This document shows positions 17,774 through 25,719 of a DNA stretch of 64,000 bases, piece by piece. The notes under the pieces are model-generated. The model worked only from the letters and a program-made list of their open reading frames with translations, had not been told where the DNA came from and ran no database searches. Position 1 is the stretch's first letter, and each line of letters opens with the position of its first letter. The stretch is from Clostridia bacterium (GTDB lineage Bacteria > Bacillota > Clostridia > Oscillospirales > Acutalibacteraceae). The position numbers and the translations under genes were made by a program. Location of the stretch: positions 47,575 to 111,574 of the forward strand of contig JAFSBZ010000045.1 of assembly GCA_017437005.1 (NCBI GenBank), in the 5' to 3' direction.

Positions 17774-18916
17774 TTAGTTACAAATTGTAATTTCGGTATC
17801 CTTATCAAAAATATGAATCTTGCTTGTTTCGAGAGCAATTTTAATCTTATCGCCAGGACGAGCTGTGTTGGTAGGAGCAACACGTGCATTGATTGCCTGA
17901 CCTTCGCAGTTTGTGTAAAGATATGTTTCAGCACCCATAAGTTCAGTAACTTCAACATCAACTTCAACTATACCGTCTGGGTTTGCAGCAAGTAAATCTT
18001 CCTCGTTGTGAACGTGCTCAGGACGAACACCAATGATAACTTCTTTATCAATATAGTCAACAAGAACGTCATTTTTATTCTTTTCAGCAGGAAGCTTAAC
18101 CTTAAACTTAACACCTGCACGAGTCTTGGTATCTTCTGAACCAAATTCTGCGTAGAAGTCGCTACCCTCTTTTATAATCTTTGCTTCGATAAAGTTCATC
18201 TGTGGTGAACCGATAAAGCCTGCAACGAAGAGGTTGCAAGGATAGAGGTAAAGATTTTGAGGAGTATCAACCTGTTGAATAACACCGCTCTTCATAACAA
18301 CGATACGAGTAGCCATTGTCATAGCTTCGGTCTGGTCATGAGTAACGTAAATAAAGGTTGTACCTAAACGCTGATGTAATTTAGAAATCTCGGTACGCAT
18401 CTGTGCACGAAGCTTAGCGTCCAAGTTTGAAAGAGGTTCGTCAAGCAAGAATACCTTTGGTTCACGAACGATAGCACGACCGAGCGCTACACGCTGACGC
18501 TGACCACCTGACAAAGCCTTTGGCTTACGCTCAAGAAGATGAGCAATATCAAGAATACGAGCAGCCTCTTCAACACGGCGCTTAATCTCATCCTTTGGTG
18601 TTTTACGAAGCTTAAGACCAAATGCCATATTATCAAAAACTGTCATATGTGGATAAAGCGCATAGTTTTGGAAAACCATCGCGATGTCACGATCTTTTGG
18701 TGCTACGTCATTTACAAGACGATCGCCTATATAGACTTCACCGTCAGAAATTTCTTCAAGACCAGCTACCATACGAAGAGTTGTTGATTTACCACAACCT
18801 GAAGGACCAACGAAAACGATAAATTCTTTGTCCTTAATTTCGAGATTGAAGTCAGATACCGCGGTTACACCGCCTGGGTATCTTTTATAAACGTTGCGAA
18901 GAGATAAACTTGCCAT
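17774..18916 (-). CDS. Sugar ABC transporter ATP-binding protein (MsmX/UgpC/MalK type)
   Basis: A 380-residue ATPase of the CUT1 carbohydrate importer class. Walker A 'GPSGCGKST' (about 37-45), Q loop '[13 protein letters not shown]', signature '[16 protein letters not shown]', Walker B '[16 protein letters not shown]', H loop 'THDQTEAMT', then a C-terminal TOBE/OB regulatory region ('[15 protein letters not shown]'). It stands alone between its own promoter and terminator with no permease nearby. In Firmicutes such orphan ATPases (MsmX) energise many separate sugar importers. The two permease pairs at 51.6-59.8 kb lack an ATPase and are natural clients; that link is inference. Confidence 0.94.
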   Translation of the reverse strand: MASLSLRNVYKRYPGGVTAVSDFNLEIKDKEFIVFVGPSGCGKSTTLRMVAGLEEISDGEVYIGDRLVNDVAPKDRDIAMVFQNYALYPHMTVFDNMAFGLKLRKTPKDEIKRRVEEAARILDIAHLLERKPKALSGGQRQRVALGRAIVREPKVFLLDEPLSNLDAKLRAQMRTEISKLHQRLGTTFIYVTHDQTEAMTMATRIVVMKSGVIQQVDTPQNLYLYPCNLFVAGFIGSPQMNFIEAKIIKEGSDFYAEFGSEDTKTRAGVKFKVKLPAEKNKNDVLVDYIDKEVIIGVRPEHVHNEEDLLAANPDGIVEVDVEVTELMGAETYLYTNCEGQAINARVAPTNTARPGDKIKIALETSKIHIFDKDTEITICN

Positions 18917-18957
18917 AAAAATGGACCTCCTAAAATAATTCCTTTTTATACCTTGAT

Positions 18958-18986
18958 ATTATAACAAATGTTTTTGTAAAATTCAA
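18958..18986 (-). promoter_or_regulatory. Promoter of the orphan ABC ATPase
   Basis: Minus strand TTGAAT (18986-18981), exactly 17 bases, TATAAT (18963-18958); AGGAGG follows near the start codon. A simple strong promoter with no evident operator, consistent with constitutive supply of a shared ATPase. Confidence 0.7.
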
Positions 18987-19039
18987 CAACTATTTCATAC
19001 AATGTTTTATAAACTCTTTTGGTAAAAGTATCTAACCTT

Positions 19040-19759
19040 TTATACTTTTTTGTTATAAATACAATCTTCAAGTTGTTGTTTTGTCATTTCTATACATTCA
19101 CCAAATTTTAAGGTGTTGGGCAAATATAAACCGCCTATTGACTCGCGGTGCAAGCCGTTAACACCCAAGCCCACCGTTCCAAACATACGCTTAACCTGAT
19201 GATATTTACCCTCTGTAATAGTTATACGCGCTATATTCTTGTCCATACGCTCAAGAATTGCAGATCGGCAAACCGTACCGTCTGCAAGTACAACACCATT
19301 TTGAAATTTGGCTATCATATCTTCATTTATGTCACCGTCAAGATGCGCAATATAAGATTTTGATATTTTCTTTTTAGGTGATATGCAATTGTGAGCAAAA
19401 GCACCGTCATCGGTAATAATCAACAAACCGGTAGTATCTTTATCTAATCTTCCAACTGGTACTATTCCCTGCCTTTTTAAGTGGTCGGGAACTAAATCTA
19501 CTACGGTTTTACACATTTTATCAGTTGCGGCCGATAAAACACCGTGCGGCTTGTTCATAAGTATATATACATATTCCTTATAATTAATAATGTTTCCTTT
19601 GTAAGCAATTATATCGTTATCCACATCAATAAGTGTGCCCGAATCACGAACTAACATACCATTTACCGCGGCTTCACCGCGCTGAATACCCTGCCTTACA
19701 ACACTTCTTGAAACTATTAATTGATTAGATATAAATTTGTCCAATCTTTGTCTACTCAA
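19040..19759 (-). CDS. Pseudouridine synthase, RsuA/RluB/E/F family
   Basis: A 239-residue enzyme isomerising uridine to pseudouridine in rRNA, probably 16S U516 (RsuA type). N-terminal S4 RNA-binding domain ('RLDKFISNQLIVSRSVVRQGIQRGEAAVNGM', about 4-34), then the catalytic domain with 'PVGRLDKDTTGLLIITDDGAF', where the aspartate of GRLD is the nucleophile. The start codon is TTG: it overlaps the upstream stop as TTGA and lies just after AAGGGTGAT. A weak AT-rich hairpin (19024-19049) overlaps its stop codon. A second paralogue is at 29414-30157. Confidence 0.88.
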   Translation of the reverse strand: MSRQRLDKFISNQLIVSRSVVRQGIQRGEAAVNGMLVRDSGTLIDVDNDIIAYKGNIINYKEYVYILMNKPHGVLSAATDKMCKTVVDLVPDHLKRQGIVPVGRLDKDTTGLLIITDDGAFAHNCISPKKKISKSYIAHLDGDINEDMIAKFQNGVVLADGTVCRSAILERMDKNIARITITEGKYHQVKRMFGTVGLGVNGLHRESIGGLYLPNTLKFGECIEMTKQQLEDCIYNKKV

Positions 19760-20202
19760 TCTATCACCCTTTTAAGTGGCAACATAACTCCTCCTAACGC
19801 TACAGATGAAATATCACCACCGATTATTCTATCTTTATACACCATAAGATTAACCACGCAATCACTTGCACTATTTTGGGGAGAGGCTATCTTATATGTA
19901 TATATCATAACTTCACAGCCCTTATATAGCGACAAATCATAACCTGCCTTTTTTTGCAAAACGTTATAATTATTGTACACATCATAAAAAACTTCAGGTA
20001 CATTGACCATTTTTACAACTGGCGAATCATCAGTTACACCTAAACCCAAATTTTTGATAAATATAAGCCTATCAGCATTGGTAGCGGCGTTTGGATCGGT
20101 GTTGCTGACTGCGGCAATCTGACAACATATAAATCCAACACAAAAAAATGCAAATAACATTACAAGCAATCCCTTTTTTGTAATGCTAAAATAATTATTC
20201 AT
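19756..20202 (-). CDS. DUF4830-like small membrane-anchored protein
   Basis: A 148-residue protein with a single N-terminal span ('LLVMLFAFFCVGFICC', about 12-28) and an extracytoplasmic domain. The stretches 'VYNNYNVLQKKAGYDLSLYKGCEVMIYTYKI' and 'VNLMVYKDRIIGGDISSVALGG' match my memory of DUF4830, a domain of unknown function common in gut Clostridia. GGGGTGAC precedes the ATG. It lies between ispF and the pseudouridine synthase, and its stop overlaps the TTG start of the latter. No function can be assigned. Confidence 0.7.
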   Translation of the reverse strand: MNNYFSITKKGLLVMLFAFFCVGFICCQIAAVSNTDPNAATNADRLIFIKNLGLGVTDDSPVVKMVNVPEVFYDVYNNYNVLQKKAGYDLSLYKGCEVMIYTYKIASPQNSASDCVVNLMVYKDRIIGGDISSVALGGVMLPLKRVID

Positions 20203-20243
20203 ATGTAAGTCACCCCATATATTTTATGAGGCAATGATTTTTA

Positions 20244-20711
20244 TTATACCAAAATACAAACTGCATGCGCGGCTATTGCGCTGCCATCCCCCGTAAAGCC
20301 AAGTCCTTCCTCGGTAGTAGCTTTAACGTTTACACAGGATATATCAATCTGACAGTCACCGGCAATATTTTTACACATAGCTTCAATATAATCCTTAAGC
20401 TTGGGCTTTTGCGCAATAACGGTACAATCTATATTATTTACAGTATAACCTTTTTCCTTTACAAGATTTACAACTTCACGCAATAATTCTCTTGAGTCGG
20501 CATCCTTAAAAGTCATATCGCTATCAGGAAAGTGCTTTCCAATATCGCCAAGCGCAGCGGCACCAAGCAACGCATCGCTTACAGCGTGAAGCAAAACATC
20601 AGCATCAGAATGTCCAAGTAATCCCTTATCACATGGTATATTCACTCCGCCTAAAATAAGTCTGCGGTTTTCAACAAGTCGGTGAACGTCATAACCGTGT
20701 CCTATTCTCAT
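20244..20711 (-). CDS. ispF: 2-C-methyl-D-erythritol 2,4-cyclodiphosphate synthase IspF
   Basis: Fifth enzyme of the MEP isoprenoid pathway. Zinc ligands D8, H10 ('GYDVHR') and H42 ('[13 protein letters not shown]') are present, as are the '[11 protein letters not shown]' loop and the C-terminal '[21 protein letters not shown]'. The 155-residue length is standard for the trimeric enzyme. Its start overlaps the ispD stop (ATGA), so the two successive-pathway genes are coupled. Confidence 0.97.
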   Translation of the reverse strand: MRIGHGYDVHRLVENRRLILGGVNIPCDKGLLGHSDADVLLHAVSDALLGAAALGDIGKHFPDSDMTFKDADSRELLREVVNLVKEKGYTVNNIDCTVIAQKPKLKDYIEAMCKNIAGDCQIDISCVNVKATTEEGLGFTGDGSAIAAHAVCILV

Positions 20712-21445
20712 ACTTCACCTTCCCCCTTTGCAATGCTTTCGGCAATTGCAATATCATCACGCGTTGTTATTTTTATGTTTTTACTGCTGCTGACAACAGC
20801 TTTTACATTATAACCTGCCGCTTCCATAATAGAAGCATCATCGGTAAATTCCTGAACATCTACGATTTTTTTGCAAGCGTTTTTATACTTTACAACATCT
20901 ACACCCTGCGGTGTTTGTGCCGCATAAAGTTTACTACGATCTACAGTTGACAACACCACACCGTCGTCGGAGATTTTTTTAACTGTATCATTTATTTTAC
21001 AAACACACAAGGCAGCATCATAGGTATATAACGCCATAACCACCTGACTTATTGTTTGTGTATCAACAAACGGTCTTGCGCCATCGTGAATAAGCACTTT
21101 TGTATCATTTGTGTCCAAACGTTCAATACCTTTCATAACCGATTCGTGACGATTTGCACCGCCTTCAACTATATCGCAAAGCTTGTCAATGCAATATTTT
21201 TCACATAATAGCTGCATTTGTGAAATGCAGTCCTGTGACGTTACAACAATTATCTTTGATATATATTCACATCGTTCAAACGCCATAAGTGTACGTGCAA
21301 TTACAGGCACACCCAAAATTGACAAAAGTTGCTTGTTAACACCATTCATTCTGGTTGAACTGCCTGCTGCCACGATTATAACAGGTATTGAATTTTCATT
21401 ATTTTTACAAACACTGTACTGTAATTTTATTTCAGTTTTATTCAT
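20708..21445 (-). CDS. ispD: 2-C-methyl-D-erythritol 4-phosphate cytidylyltransferase IspD
   Basis: Transfers CMP from CTP to MEP. The nucleotide-binding loop '[21 protein letters not shown]' and '[12 protein letters not shown]' are diagnostic, and '[10 protein letters not shown]' and '[13 protein letters not shown]' follow in order. I start at 21445: AAGGAA is well spaced there. A longer in-frame start at 21484 would begin inside the upstream terminator. Length is then 245, normal for the family. No separate promoter is seen between the terminator at 21466 and the start, so expression may depend on read-through or a promoter inside the upstream gene. Confidence 0.94.
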   Translation of the reverse strand: MNKTEIKLQYSVCKNNENSIPVIIVAAGSSTRMNGVNKQLLSILGVPVIARTLMAFERCEYISKIIVVTSQDCISQMQLLCEKYCIDKLCDIVEGGANRHESVMKGIERLDTNDTKVLIHDGARPFVDTQTISQVVMALYTYDAALCVCKINDTVKKISDDGVVLSTVDRSKLYAAQTPQGVDVVKYKNACKKIVDVQEFTDDASIMEAAGYNVKAVVSSSKNIKITTRDDIAIAESIAKGEGEV

Positions 21446-21465
21446 TTTTAAATTCCTTAAAAAAA

Positions 21466-21497
21466 CCGCGCCGTCGTAAAGCACGAAATCGGCGCGG
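21466..21497 (-). terminator. Terminator of the efp operon
   Basis: Stem CCGCGCCG / CGGCGCGG (8 bp), extendable with TCGT / ACGA inside the loop; on the minus strand a TTTTTT run follows. It is far more GC-rich than its surroundings. Confidence 0.85.
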
Positions 21498-21511
21498 CAT
21501 TTTATTAAATA

Positions 21512-21964
21512 TTATTCTGCGTCATCACAGCAATCGCAATCATCGTCACAACAATCGCAATCGCAATCAAAATCAAACTCTAAATGTGTGCCACAGTTGG
21601 GGCAATCAATACCCTCTTCCTCAAGCATTTCCATATCAAGATAAATAATATCATTGCAAGAAGGACACTCAACCTCATAAAGCTCATCATCACAGCAATC
21701 GTAATCGTCATCGCAACAGTCACAGTCGCAATCACAATCGTCATCCTCATAGATGATGTCTTCAAGCGATGCAAGATCTTCATCAACAGCATCAATTTGT
21801 TCGCTCATATCGTCACAAGCATCCTCGATATCACAAATTTCCTCGGTTATGTCGCCAAGCAAATCAACAATAGCGGCAATTATTTTACCCTCTTTGCTAT
21901 CGGTGTCAAGTGCAAGACCTTCAGCAAGACCTTTAATATAAGCAAGCTTTTCACAAATATCCAT
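21512..21964 (-). CDS. Asp/Cys-rich zinc-ribbon protein (CD1247 N-terminal-domain type)
   Basis: A 150-residue, very acidic protein. Residues 1-72 look helical ('KLAYIKGLAEGLALDTDSKEGKI...'), resembling a domain I recall from Clostridia as CD1247 N-terminal. A zinc ribbon uses C100-x2-C103 and C121-x2-C124. On each side is an Asp/Cys run: about 74-93 (DDDCDCDCDCCDDD) and 133-148 (DCDCDCCDDDCDCC). These runs contribute 17 of the 24 cysteines. No signal peptide, so it is cytoplasmic. It directly follows efp (15 bases) and ends at a strong terminator. Metal storage, redox buffering or a translation-linked role are all possible; none is shown. Confidence 0.75.
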   Translation of the reverse strand: MDICEKLAYIKGLAEGLALDTDSKEGKIIAAIVDLLGDITEEICDIEDACDDMSEQIDAVDEDLASLEDIIYEDDDCDCDCDCCDDDYDCCDDELYEVECPSCNDIIYLDMEMLEEEGIDCPNCGTHLEFDFDCDCDCCDDDCDCCDDAE

Positions 21965-21979
21965 TTTATTACTCCTTAA

Positions 21980-22537
21980 TTATGCGCGTTCCATATACTC
22001 GCCTGTGCGGGTATCAATACGAACAACCTCACCCTCGTTTATAAAGAGAGGCACGCGGATTTCACAACCTGTTTCAAGTGTTGCAGGCTTGGTAGCGTTA
22101 GTAGCAGTATTACCTGCAAAACCGGGCTCGGTAGCGGTAACTGTTAGTTCAACAAATGTTGGTGGTTCTACGCCAAAAACCTTGCCCTTGTAAGAAAGAA
22201 CCTTACATACCATATTTTCTTTTACAAACTTGAAGTTGTCAGAAAGCTCTGATGCGTTGATAGGCTCAAGCTCGTATGTTTCCTGATCCATAAAGTAGTA
22301 AAGATCGCCATCCTGATAAGAATATTCCATATCCTTACGCTCAATGAAAGCGGTTGGGAACTTTGCTGTTGGGTTATATGACTTTTCGATAACTGCGCCT
22401 GTAATAACATTCTTTGTTTTAGTTCTTACAAAAGCAGCGCCTTTACCTGGCTTTACGTGCTGAAATTCAACAACCTGTAAAACCTGTCCATCCTCTTCAA
22501 AAGTAACGCCATTTCTAAAATCGCCAGCACTAACCAT
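21980..22537 (-). CDS. efp: Elongation factor P
   Basis: Translation factor that rescues ribosomes stalled at polyproline. The start is set at 22537, where GGAGGA sits 8 bases upstream; the 8-codon longer version begins before this ribosome site. The resulting 185-residue protein has the usual three beta-barrel domains. The tip loop of domain I reads 'VKPGKGAAF' with K32 at the position modified in Bacillus-type EF-P. C-terminal '[21 protein letters not shown]' is typical. It leads a two-gene operon behind a TTGACA promoter. Confidence 0.97.
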   Translation of the reverse strand: MVSAGDFRNGVTFEEDGQVLQVVEFQHVKPGKGAAFVRTKTKNVITGAVIEKSYNPTAKFPTAFIERKDMEYSYQDGDLYYFMDQETYELEPINASELSDNFKFVKENMVCKVLSYKGKVFGVEPPTFVELTVTATEPGFAGNTATNATKPATLETGCEIRVPLFINEGEVVRIDTRTGEYMERA

Positions 22538-22592
22538 TTTTAAATTCCTCCATAAAAACAATTTTGTTAAATTACTTCAACATACACAATGT

Positions 22593-22621
22593 ATTTTATT
22601 ACTTTTTCACGCTCTTGTCAA
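22593..22621 (-). promoter_or_regulatory. efp promoter
   Basis: Minus strand TTGACA (22621-22616), 17 bases, TAAAAT (22598-22593). It is back to back with the LCP promoter on the other strand. Confidence 0.65.
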
Positions 22622-22663
22622 GTATAATATAGCGCAAGTTGGAGTTTTTTTACAAAAACAGCA

Positions 22664-22692
22664 TTGACAGTAACAAGCATTGTAATTATAAT
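22664..22692 (+). promoter_or_regulatory. Consensus promoter of the LCP gene
   Basis: TTGACA (22664-22669), exactly 17 bases, TATAAT (22687-22692): a full sigma-A consensus 17 bases before the start codon. Confidence 0.8.
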
Positions 22693-22708
22693 ACTTACGG
22701 GTGATTAA

Positions 22709-23719
22709 ATGAAGAAAAGCAAAAAAATTATAATCATTATTCTTGCCGTTATTATCGCAATTATTCTTGCATTGGTTGGTACTTTTTTTATACTTACTCA
22801 TATAGGTAAATTACAATTTCACGATGGGGATACACATATTTCTACCGATGCTGTAGAAATTGAAGATGAAAACACAATAATATACAATAATAAAAAATAC
22901 ACGCTAAACAAAAATATTGTAAGTGTATTGGTTATGGGTATTGATCGAGATAACGTAAACGAAAATTACGGTAGCGGTAACAATGGTCAGGCTGATGTTA
23001 TATTTTTGGCAACCATTGACACCAAAACCAAAAAAACTTGTATTATACCCTTGTCTCGCGAAACAATGGTTGATGTAAACCTGTATACTTCCGACGGTAA
23101 ATTTGCGGGCACAAAACGCGAGCAGCTTTGTTTGGCGTATGCCTACGGCAACACAACCGAGGATTCTTGCCAAAACGTTTTAACCTCAGCAAAAAGATTG
23201 CTTTACGGTATAAACATTAATTCTTATATGGCAATCGAAATGAAGGGCGTATCAAAGCTGACCGATTTAATCGGCGGTGTGGAATTAACATGTCTTGAAG
23301 ATTCTACAGACAGCAAATATTTTTTCAAAAAAGGTGAAAAGTTAAACCTTAAGGGCGAAAAGGCCATTGCATATATACAATATCGCGGTGACGATACCGA
23401 GGCAAACGCTCGACGTATGGCGCGACAAAAACAATTTATGTCGGCAATGATGAATAAAACAGGCAATGCAATATTAAGCGATTTTTCAAAGCTTTCAAAA
23501 TTCTACAACACACTTACCCCCTATTTTTCTACCAATGTTTCTTTTGCTCAAATAACTTATCTTGCACAAAATTGTCTTACAGTTAATTTTGGTGATGCAA
23601 TCGATTATAAACAAATAGACGGCACCCTAACGCAAGGTGAAAAATGGATTGAATTTGAAGCGGATAAAGACTCGGTATTGCAAGCAGTAATTGATGTATT
23701 TTATACACCTGTAGAATAA
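22709..23719 (+). CDS. LytR-CpsA-Psr (LCP) family cell-wall glycopolymer ligase
   Basis: A 336-residue membrane-anchored enzyme that moves glycopolymers (teichoic acid or capsule) from undecaprenyl pyrophosphate to peptidoglycan. One N-terminal span (about 6-31), then the extracellular LCP domain: 'VSVLVMGIDRD' (about 72-82), 'ADVIFLATIDTKTKKTCIIPLSRETMVDV' (about 94-122), 'MAIEMKGVSKLTDLIGGVEL' and the arginine-rich 'YIQYRGDDTEANARRMARQKQFM' that contacts the pyrophosphate. It is a single-gene unit with its own consensus promoter and terminator. Confidence 0.93.
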   Translation: MKKSKKIIIIILAVIIAIILALVGTFFILTHIGKLQFHDGDTHISTDAVEIEDENTIIYNNKKYTLNKNIVSVLVMGIDRDNVNENYGSGNNGQADVIFLATIDTKTKKTCIIPLSRETMVDVNLYTSDGKFAGTKREQLCLAYAYGNTTEDSCQNVLTSAKRLLYGININSYMAIEMKGVSKLTDLIGGVELTCLEDSTDSKYFFKKGEKLNLKGEKAIAYIQYRGDDTEANARRMARQKQFMSAMMNKTGNAILSDFSKLSKFYNTLTPYFSTNVSFAQITYLAQNCLTVNFGDAIDYKQIDGTLTQGEKWIEFEADKDSVLQAVIDVFYTPVE

Positions 23720-23734
23720 ACCCATTACACATAT

Positions 23735-23770
23735 AAAAGGTCTTGCTTTGTAACAAAAGCAAGACCTTTT
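23735..23770 (+). terminator. Terminator of the LCP gene
   Basis: Fifteen-base stem AAAAGGTCTTGCTTT / AAAGCAAGACCTTTT with loop GTAACA, then an AT-rich T tract. Confidence 0.92.
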
Positions 23771-23787
23771 ATTTTTTGTATAACGAA

Positions 23788-24077
23788 AACCACACGCTAA
23801 GCGTGTGGTTCCAAAGAGGCTTTTGCCGGTGAGCAATCCCGCCGCAGTGGTCGGCTCCACTTGTCAGGGGAGCGAGGGGTAGTTTGTTAATATTATTTCT
23901 CTCCCTCCGTCTTTTTGCCTTGTGGCAAAAATCCACCTCCCTCATCAGATGGAGGCTGATTGCTGTATATACGGCAGTAGGGCGCTTTTGCAAAAGGCAA
24001 ATTATTCGGTGGACTTTCAGTCCAGCCAGTAACAGCGGCTTACAGCCGCAGAGCAAACTACCGGCTTAGCCGGTAGT
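23788..24077. repeat. Mosaic of short palindromic (REP-like) repeats
   Basis: No gene is supported from 23771 to 24391. This part holds successive small perfect hairpins: AACCACACGC / GCGTGTGGTT with loop TAA (23788-23810), TTTTGCC / GGCAAAA with loop TTGT (about 23918-23935), TGGACT-TTC-AGTCCA (24010-24024), GCGGCT-TAC-AGCCGC (24035-24049) and ACTACCGGCT-T-AGCCGGTAGT (24057-24077). Between them lies text such as CTCCCTCATCAGATGGAGG that I recall as dispersed intergenic repeats in Clostridia. The first hairpin resembles ends of IS200-like or RAYT-associated repeats, but no transposase is nearby. Confidence 0.65.
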
Positions 24078-24103
24078 CATGATTGAAAATTTTAAAGGTC
24101 GTT

Positions 24104-24177
24104 TGTAGGGACTGGCCTCCCGGACAGTCCGCATTATATTTTGTTTAAACGGACCGTCAAGGATGCCGGTCCCTACA
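24104..24177. repeat. Small element with 13-bp terminal inverted repeats (MITE/REP-like)
   Basis: TGTAGGGACTGGC (24104-24116) is inverted, with one difference, at GCCGGTCCCTACA (24165-24177). The interior carries a second partial dyad (CCGGACAGTCCG against CGGACCGTC). Seventy-four bases, non-coding. The TGTAGGG end is one I recall as a high-copy intergenic repeat in Oscillospirales genomes. Confidence 0.6.
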
Positions 24178-24211
24178 TTATAAATATTAATTTTTGTAAA
24201 CAATAGTATTT

Positions 24212-24244
24212 GTCATTGCGAGCGGCGGTAGCCGCGTGGCAATC
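24212..24244. repeat. GTCATTGCGAG...GTGGCAATC type dispersed repeat
   Basis: Imperfect hairpin: ATTGC (24215-24219) with GCAAT (24239-24243), and inside it GCGGC / GCCGC with loop GGTA. The outer text GTCATTGCGAG and GTGGCAATC is a widespread intergenic repeat in gut Clostridia. Confidence 0.55.
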
Positions 24245-24282
24245 CGCATCTTTTTTTACATCCGTGCCGTAGGCACACCGCA

Positions 24283-24314
24283 CCTCTTACCTCTTCACTA
24301 TTACCTCTTACCTA
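24283..24314. repeat. ACCTCTT direct-repeat tract
   Basis: TTACCTCTT recurs (24289, 24304 region) around TCACTATTACC in 32 bases. Similarly TTGTGCATTA occurs twice with TTGTGAATTGTGCA at 24363-24396, reaching the stop of the dockerin gene. Both are low-complexity intergenic repeats. Confidence 0.45.
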
Positions 24315-24318
24315 AAAA

Positions 24319-24348
24319 AGCACTTACCATATCTCTATGATAAGCGCT
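24319..24348 (-). terminator. Terminator of the LRR-dockerin gene
   Basis: In the minus-strand RNA a 13-bp stem forms completely with two G-U wobbles (AGCGCTTATCATA with TATGGTAAGTGCT, loop GAGA), followed by TTTTTT. The plus-strand transcript would have two mismatches instead, so the element reads minus. Confidence 0.85.
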
Positions 24349-24391
24349 TCCCTTTTAGTTTAATTGTGCATTATGCATTGTGAATTGTGCA

Positions 24392-25666
24392 TTATTTAAG
24401 CTCTACGTTTTTGCGGCACAAATACTGCATTAATATTGAACAATCCTGTCCGTTTATTTTGTGGTCATCGTTAACGTCTGTAGCGGCTACGTCAATCTTT
24501 ACGTTCCAACCGTTCAAATACTGCAATATAATTGCATAGTCTCTACCATTAATTTTGCCGTCACTGTTAGCATCACCCGATACACACAATCTTTCTTCTT
24601 CACAATTATTGCAAACAACGTCAAACTCATCGTCATAAGCGTGGTTTATTGCCGGCAAATCAATTGTATATGTATCTCCACAACCTACACAGTAATATTG
24701 TGTATATCCGTCGGTAGTACAAGTTGGCTTTTTAGTGTATTCGTCGTACCTGTGACCTATTATATCGCGCGCGTCTCCACATACGTTGCACTCGGCGTCA
24801 CAGTTATGATCATAAGTGTGGTTTGATGCGCCAAAACAACTGTTAGCATACCACGTAACTTTAGTAAGCCCACTGTTTTCTGCGTCCATTACATACTTAA
24901 TCATTTCTTCGTCGCTTCCTCTAAAGAAAACCGTACGCAACTTCTCGCAATTATAAAACGCGTCTAGTCCCACTCCCGAATTACTTGAAAAGGTTACACT
25001 TTCAAGACTTTCACACGAACTAAAAGCATCACATCCTATATTTATAACACTATCGGGAATTAGCACGTTTTTAAGACTTTTACATCTTAAAAATGCTCCG
25101 TCGCCTATCTCAGTAACGCCATCACAAATTACTACGGTTTCAAGGGCGTGACAATCATCGAACACATTATAACCCATACTTTTAACACTAGCAGGAATTA
25201 CAACACTTACTAGACTTTCACAGTCCAGAAATGCACGAGCGCCTATTCTGGTCACACCGTCACCGATTACTATATTTTCAAGAGCATAACAATTATAAAA
25301 TGTGTACTCATCTATGCAGACAACACTACCGGGTATTACTGCTTTTTTCAAATTCTTACAATTATAAAACACCCATTCACCCATATTTGTAACACTATCG
25401 GGAATTGTAACACTTGTTAAACTTTTGCAATTATAAAATGCATGATCCTTAATACTTGTAACGGGATATCCATTTATTTGTGACGGAACAATTACATCAC
25501 CGTAAATAGCGTCATCAACATTAGTTATAGTTACCTCGTTATTTTCTACCACATAAGTATAATAACCACCCCATCTCTCTGCGCTTGCAGTAAGCGTAAC
25601 CGCACCAAGCGGCACTATACCTATCATAATAACTATTGCCAAAACCATCGATAATATTTTTTTCAT
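24392..25666 (-). CDS. Secreted BspA-type leucine-rich-repeat protein with type I dockerin
   Basis: A 424-residue exported protein. Signal peptide about 1-29 ('ILSMVLAIVIMIGIVPLGAV...ASA'). Residues about 60-275 are seven or so LRR_5 units of the form 'SLTSVTIPDSVTNMGEWVFYNCKNLKKAVIPGSV'. A Cys-pair segment follows (about 285-360: CDAECNVCGDA, YYCVGCGDTY, VCNNCEEE), a spacer seen in gut Clostridia surface proteins. The C-terminus is a dockerin with two calcium loops: 'GDANSDGKINGRDY' and 'TDVNDDHKINGQDC'. A dockerin implies docking to a cohesin scaffold. The gene has a G-tract promoter, a palindrome before its AAAAGGAG ribosome site and its own terminator. Ligand unknown. Confidence 0.9.
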   Translation of the reverse strand: MKKILSMVLAIVIMIGIVPLGAVTLTASAERWGGYYTYVVENNEVTITNVDDAIYGDVIVPSQINGYPVTSIKDHAFYNCKSLTSVTIPDSVTNMGEWVFYNCKNLKKAVIPGSVVCIDEYTFYNCYALENIVIGDGVTRIGARAFLDCESLVSVVIPASVKSMGYNVFDDCHALETVVICDGVTEIGDGAFLRCKSLKNVLIPDSVINIGCDAFSSCESLESVTFSSNSGVGLDAFYNCEKLRTVFFRGSDEEMIKYVMDAENSGLTKVTWYANSCFGASNHTYDHNCDAECNVCGDARDIIGHRYDEYTKKPTCTTDGYTQYYCVGCGDTYTIDLPAINHAYDDEFDVVCNNCEEERLCVSGDANSDGKINGRDYAIILQYLNGWNVKIDVAATDVNDDHKINGQDCSILMQYLCRKNVELK

Positions 25667-25681
25667 TTTAACAATCTCCTT

Positions 25682-25698
25682 TTGATTAATTTAATCAA
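25682..25698 (-). promoter_or_regulatory. Perfect 17-base palindrome in the leader of the dockerin gene
   Basis: TTGATTAA-T-TTAATCAA, 16 bases upstream of the start and touching the ribosome site. It could be an operator for a dimeric repressor or a leader hairpin masking the ribosome site. Confidence 0.5.
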
Positions 25699-25719
25699 TA
25701 ATAGATTAGTATATATAAA

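Noticed and set aside
21584-21979. Open frame of 131 codons opposite the Asp/Cys-rich gene
   Set aside because: Biased codons of the DC-rich gene create a long reverse frame; no ribosome site and no family resemblance.
22607-22801. Minus-strand open frame between efp and the LCP gene
   Set aside because: It overlaps both divergent promoters and the LCP start; composition is low-complexity.
23811-24060. tRNA or structured RNA gene
   Set aside because: Several hairpins are present, but no cloverleaf, no CCA-type acceptor pairing and no TTCGA-like loop could be assembled.
23771-24391. Intact insertion sequence or small protein genes in the repeat mosaic
   Set aside because: The frames there (up to 95 codons) run through hairpins and repeats, have no ribosome sites and resemble no transposase.
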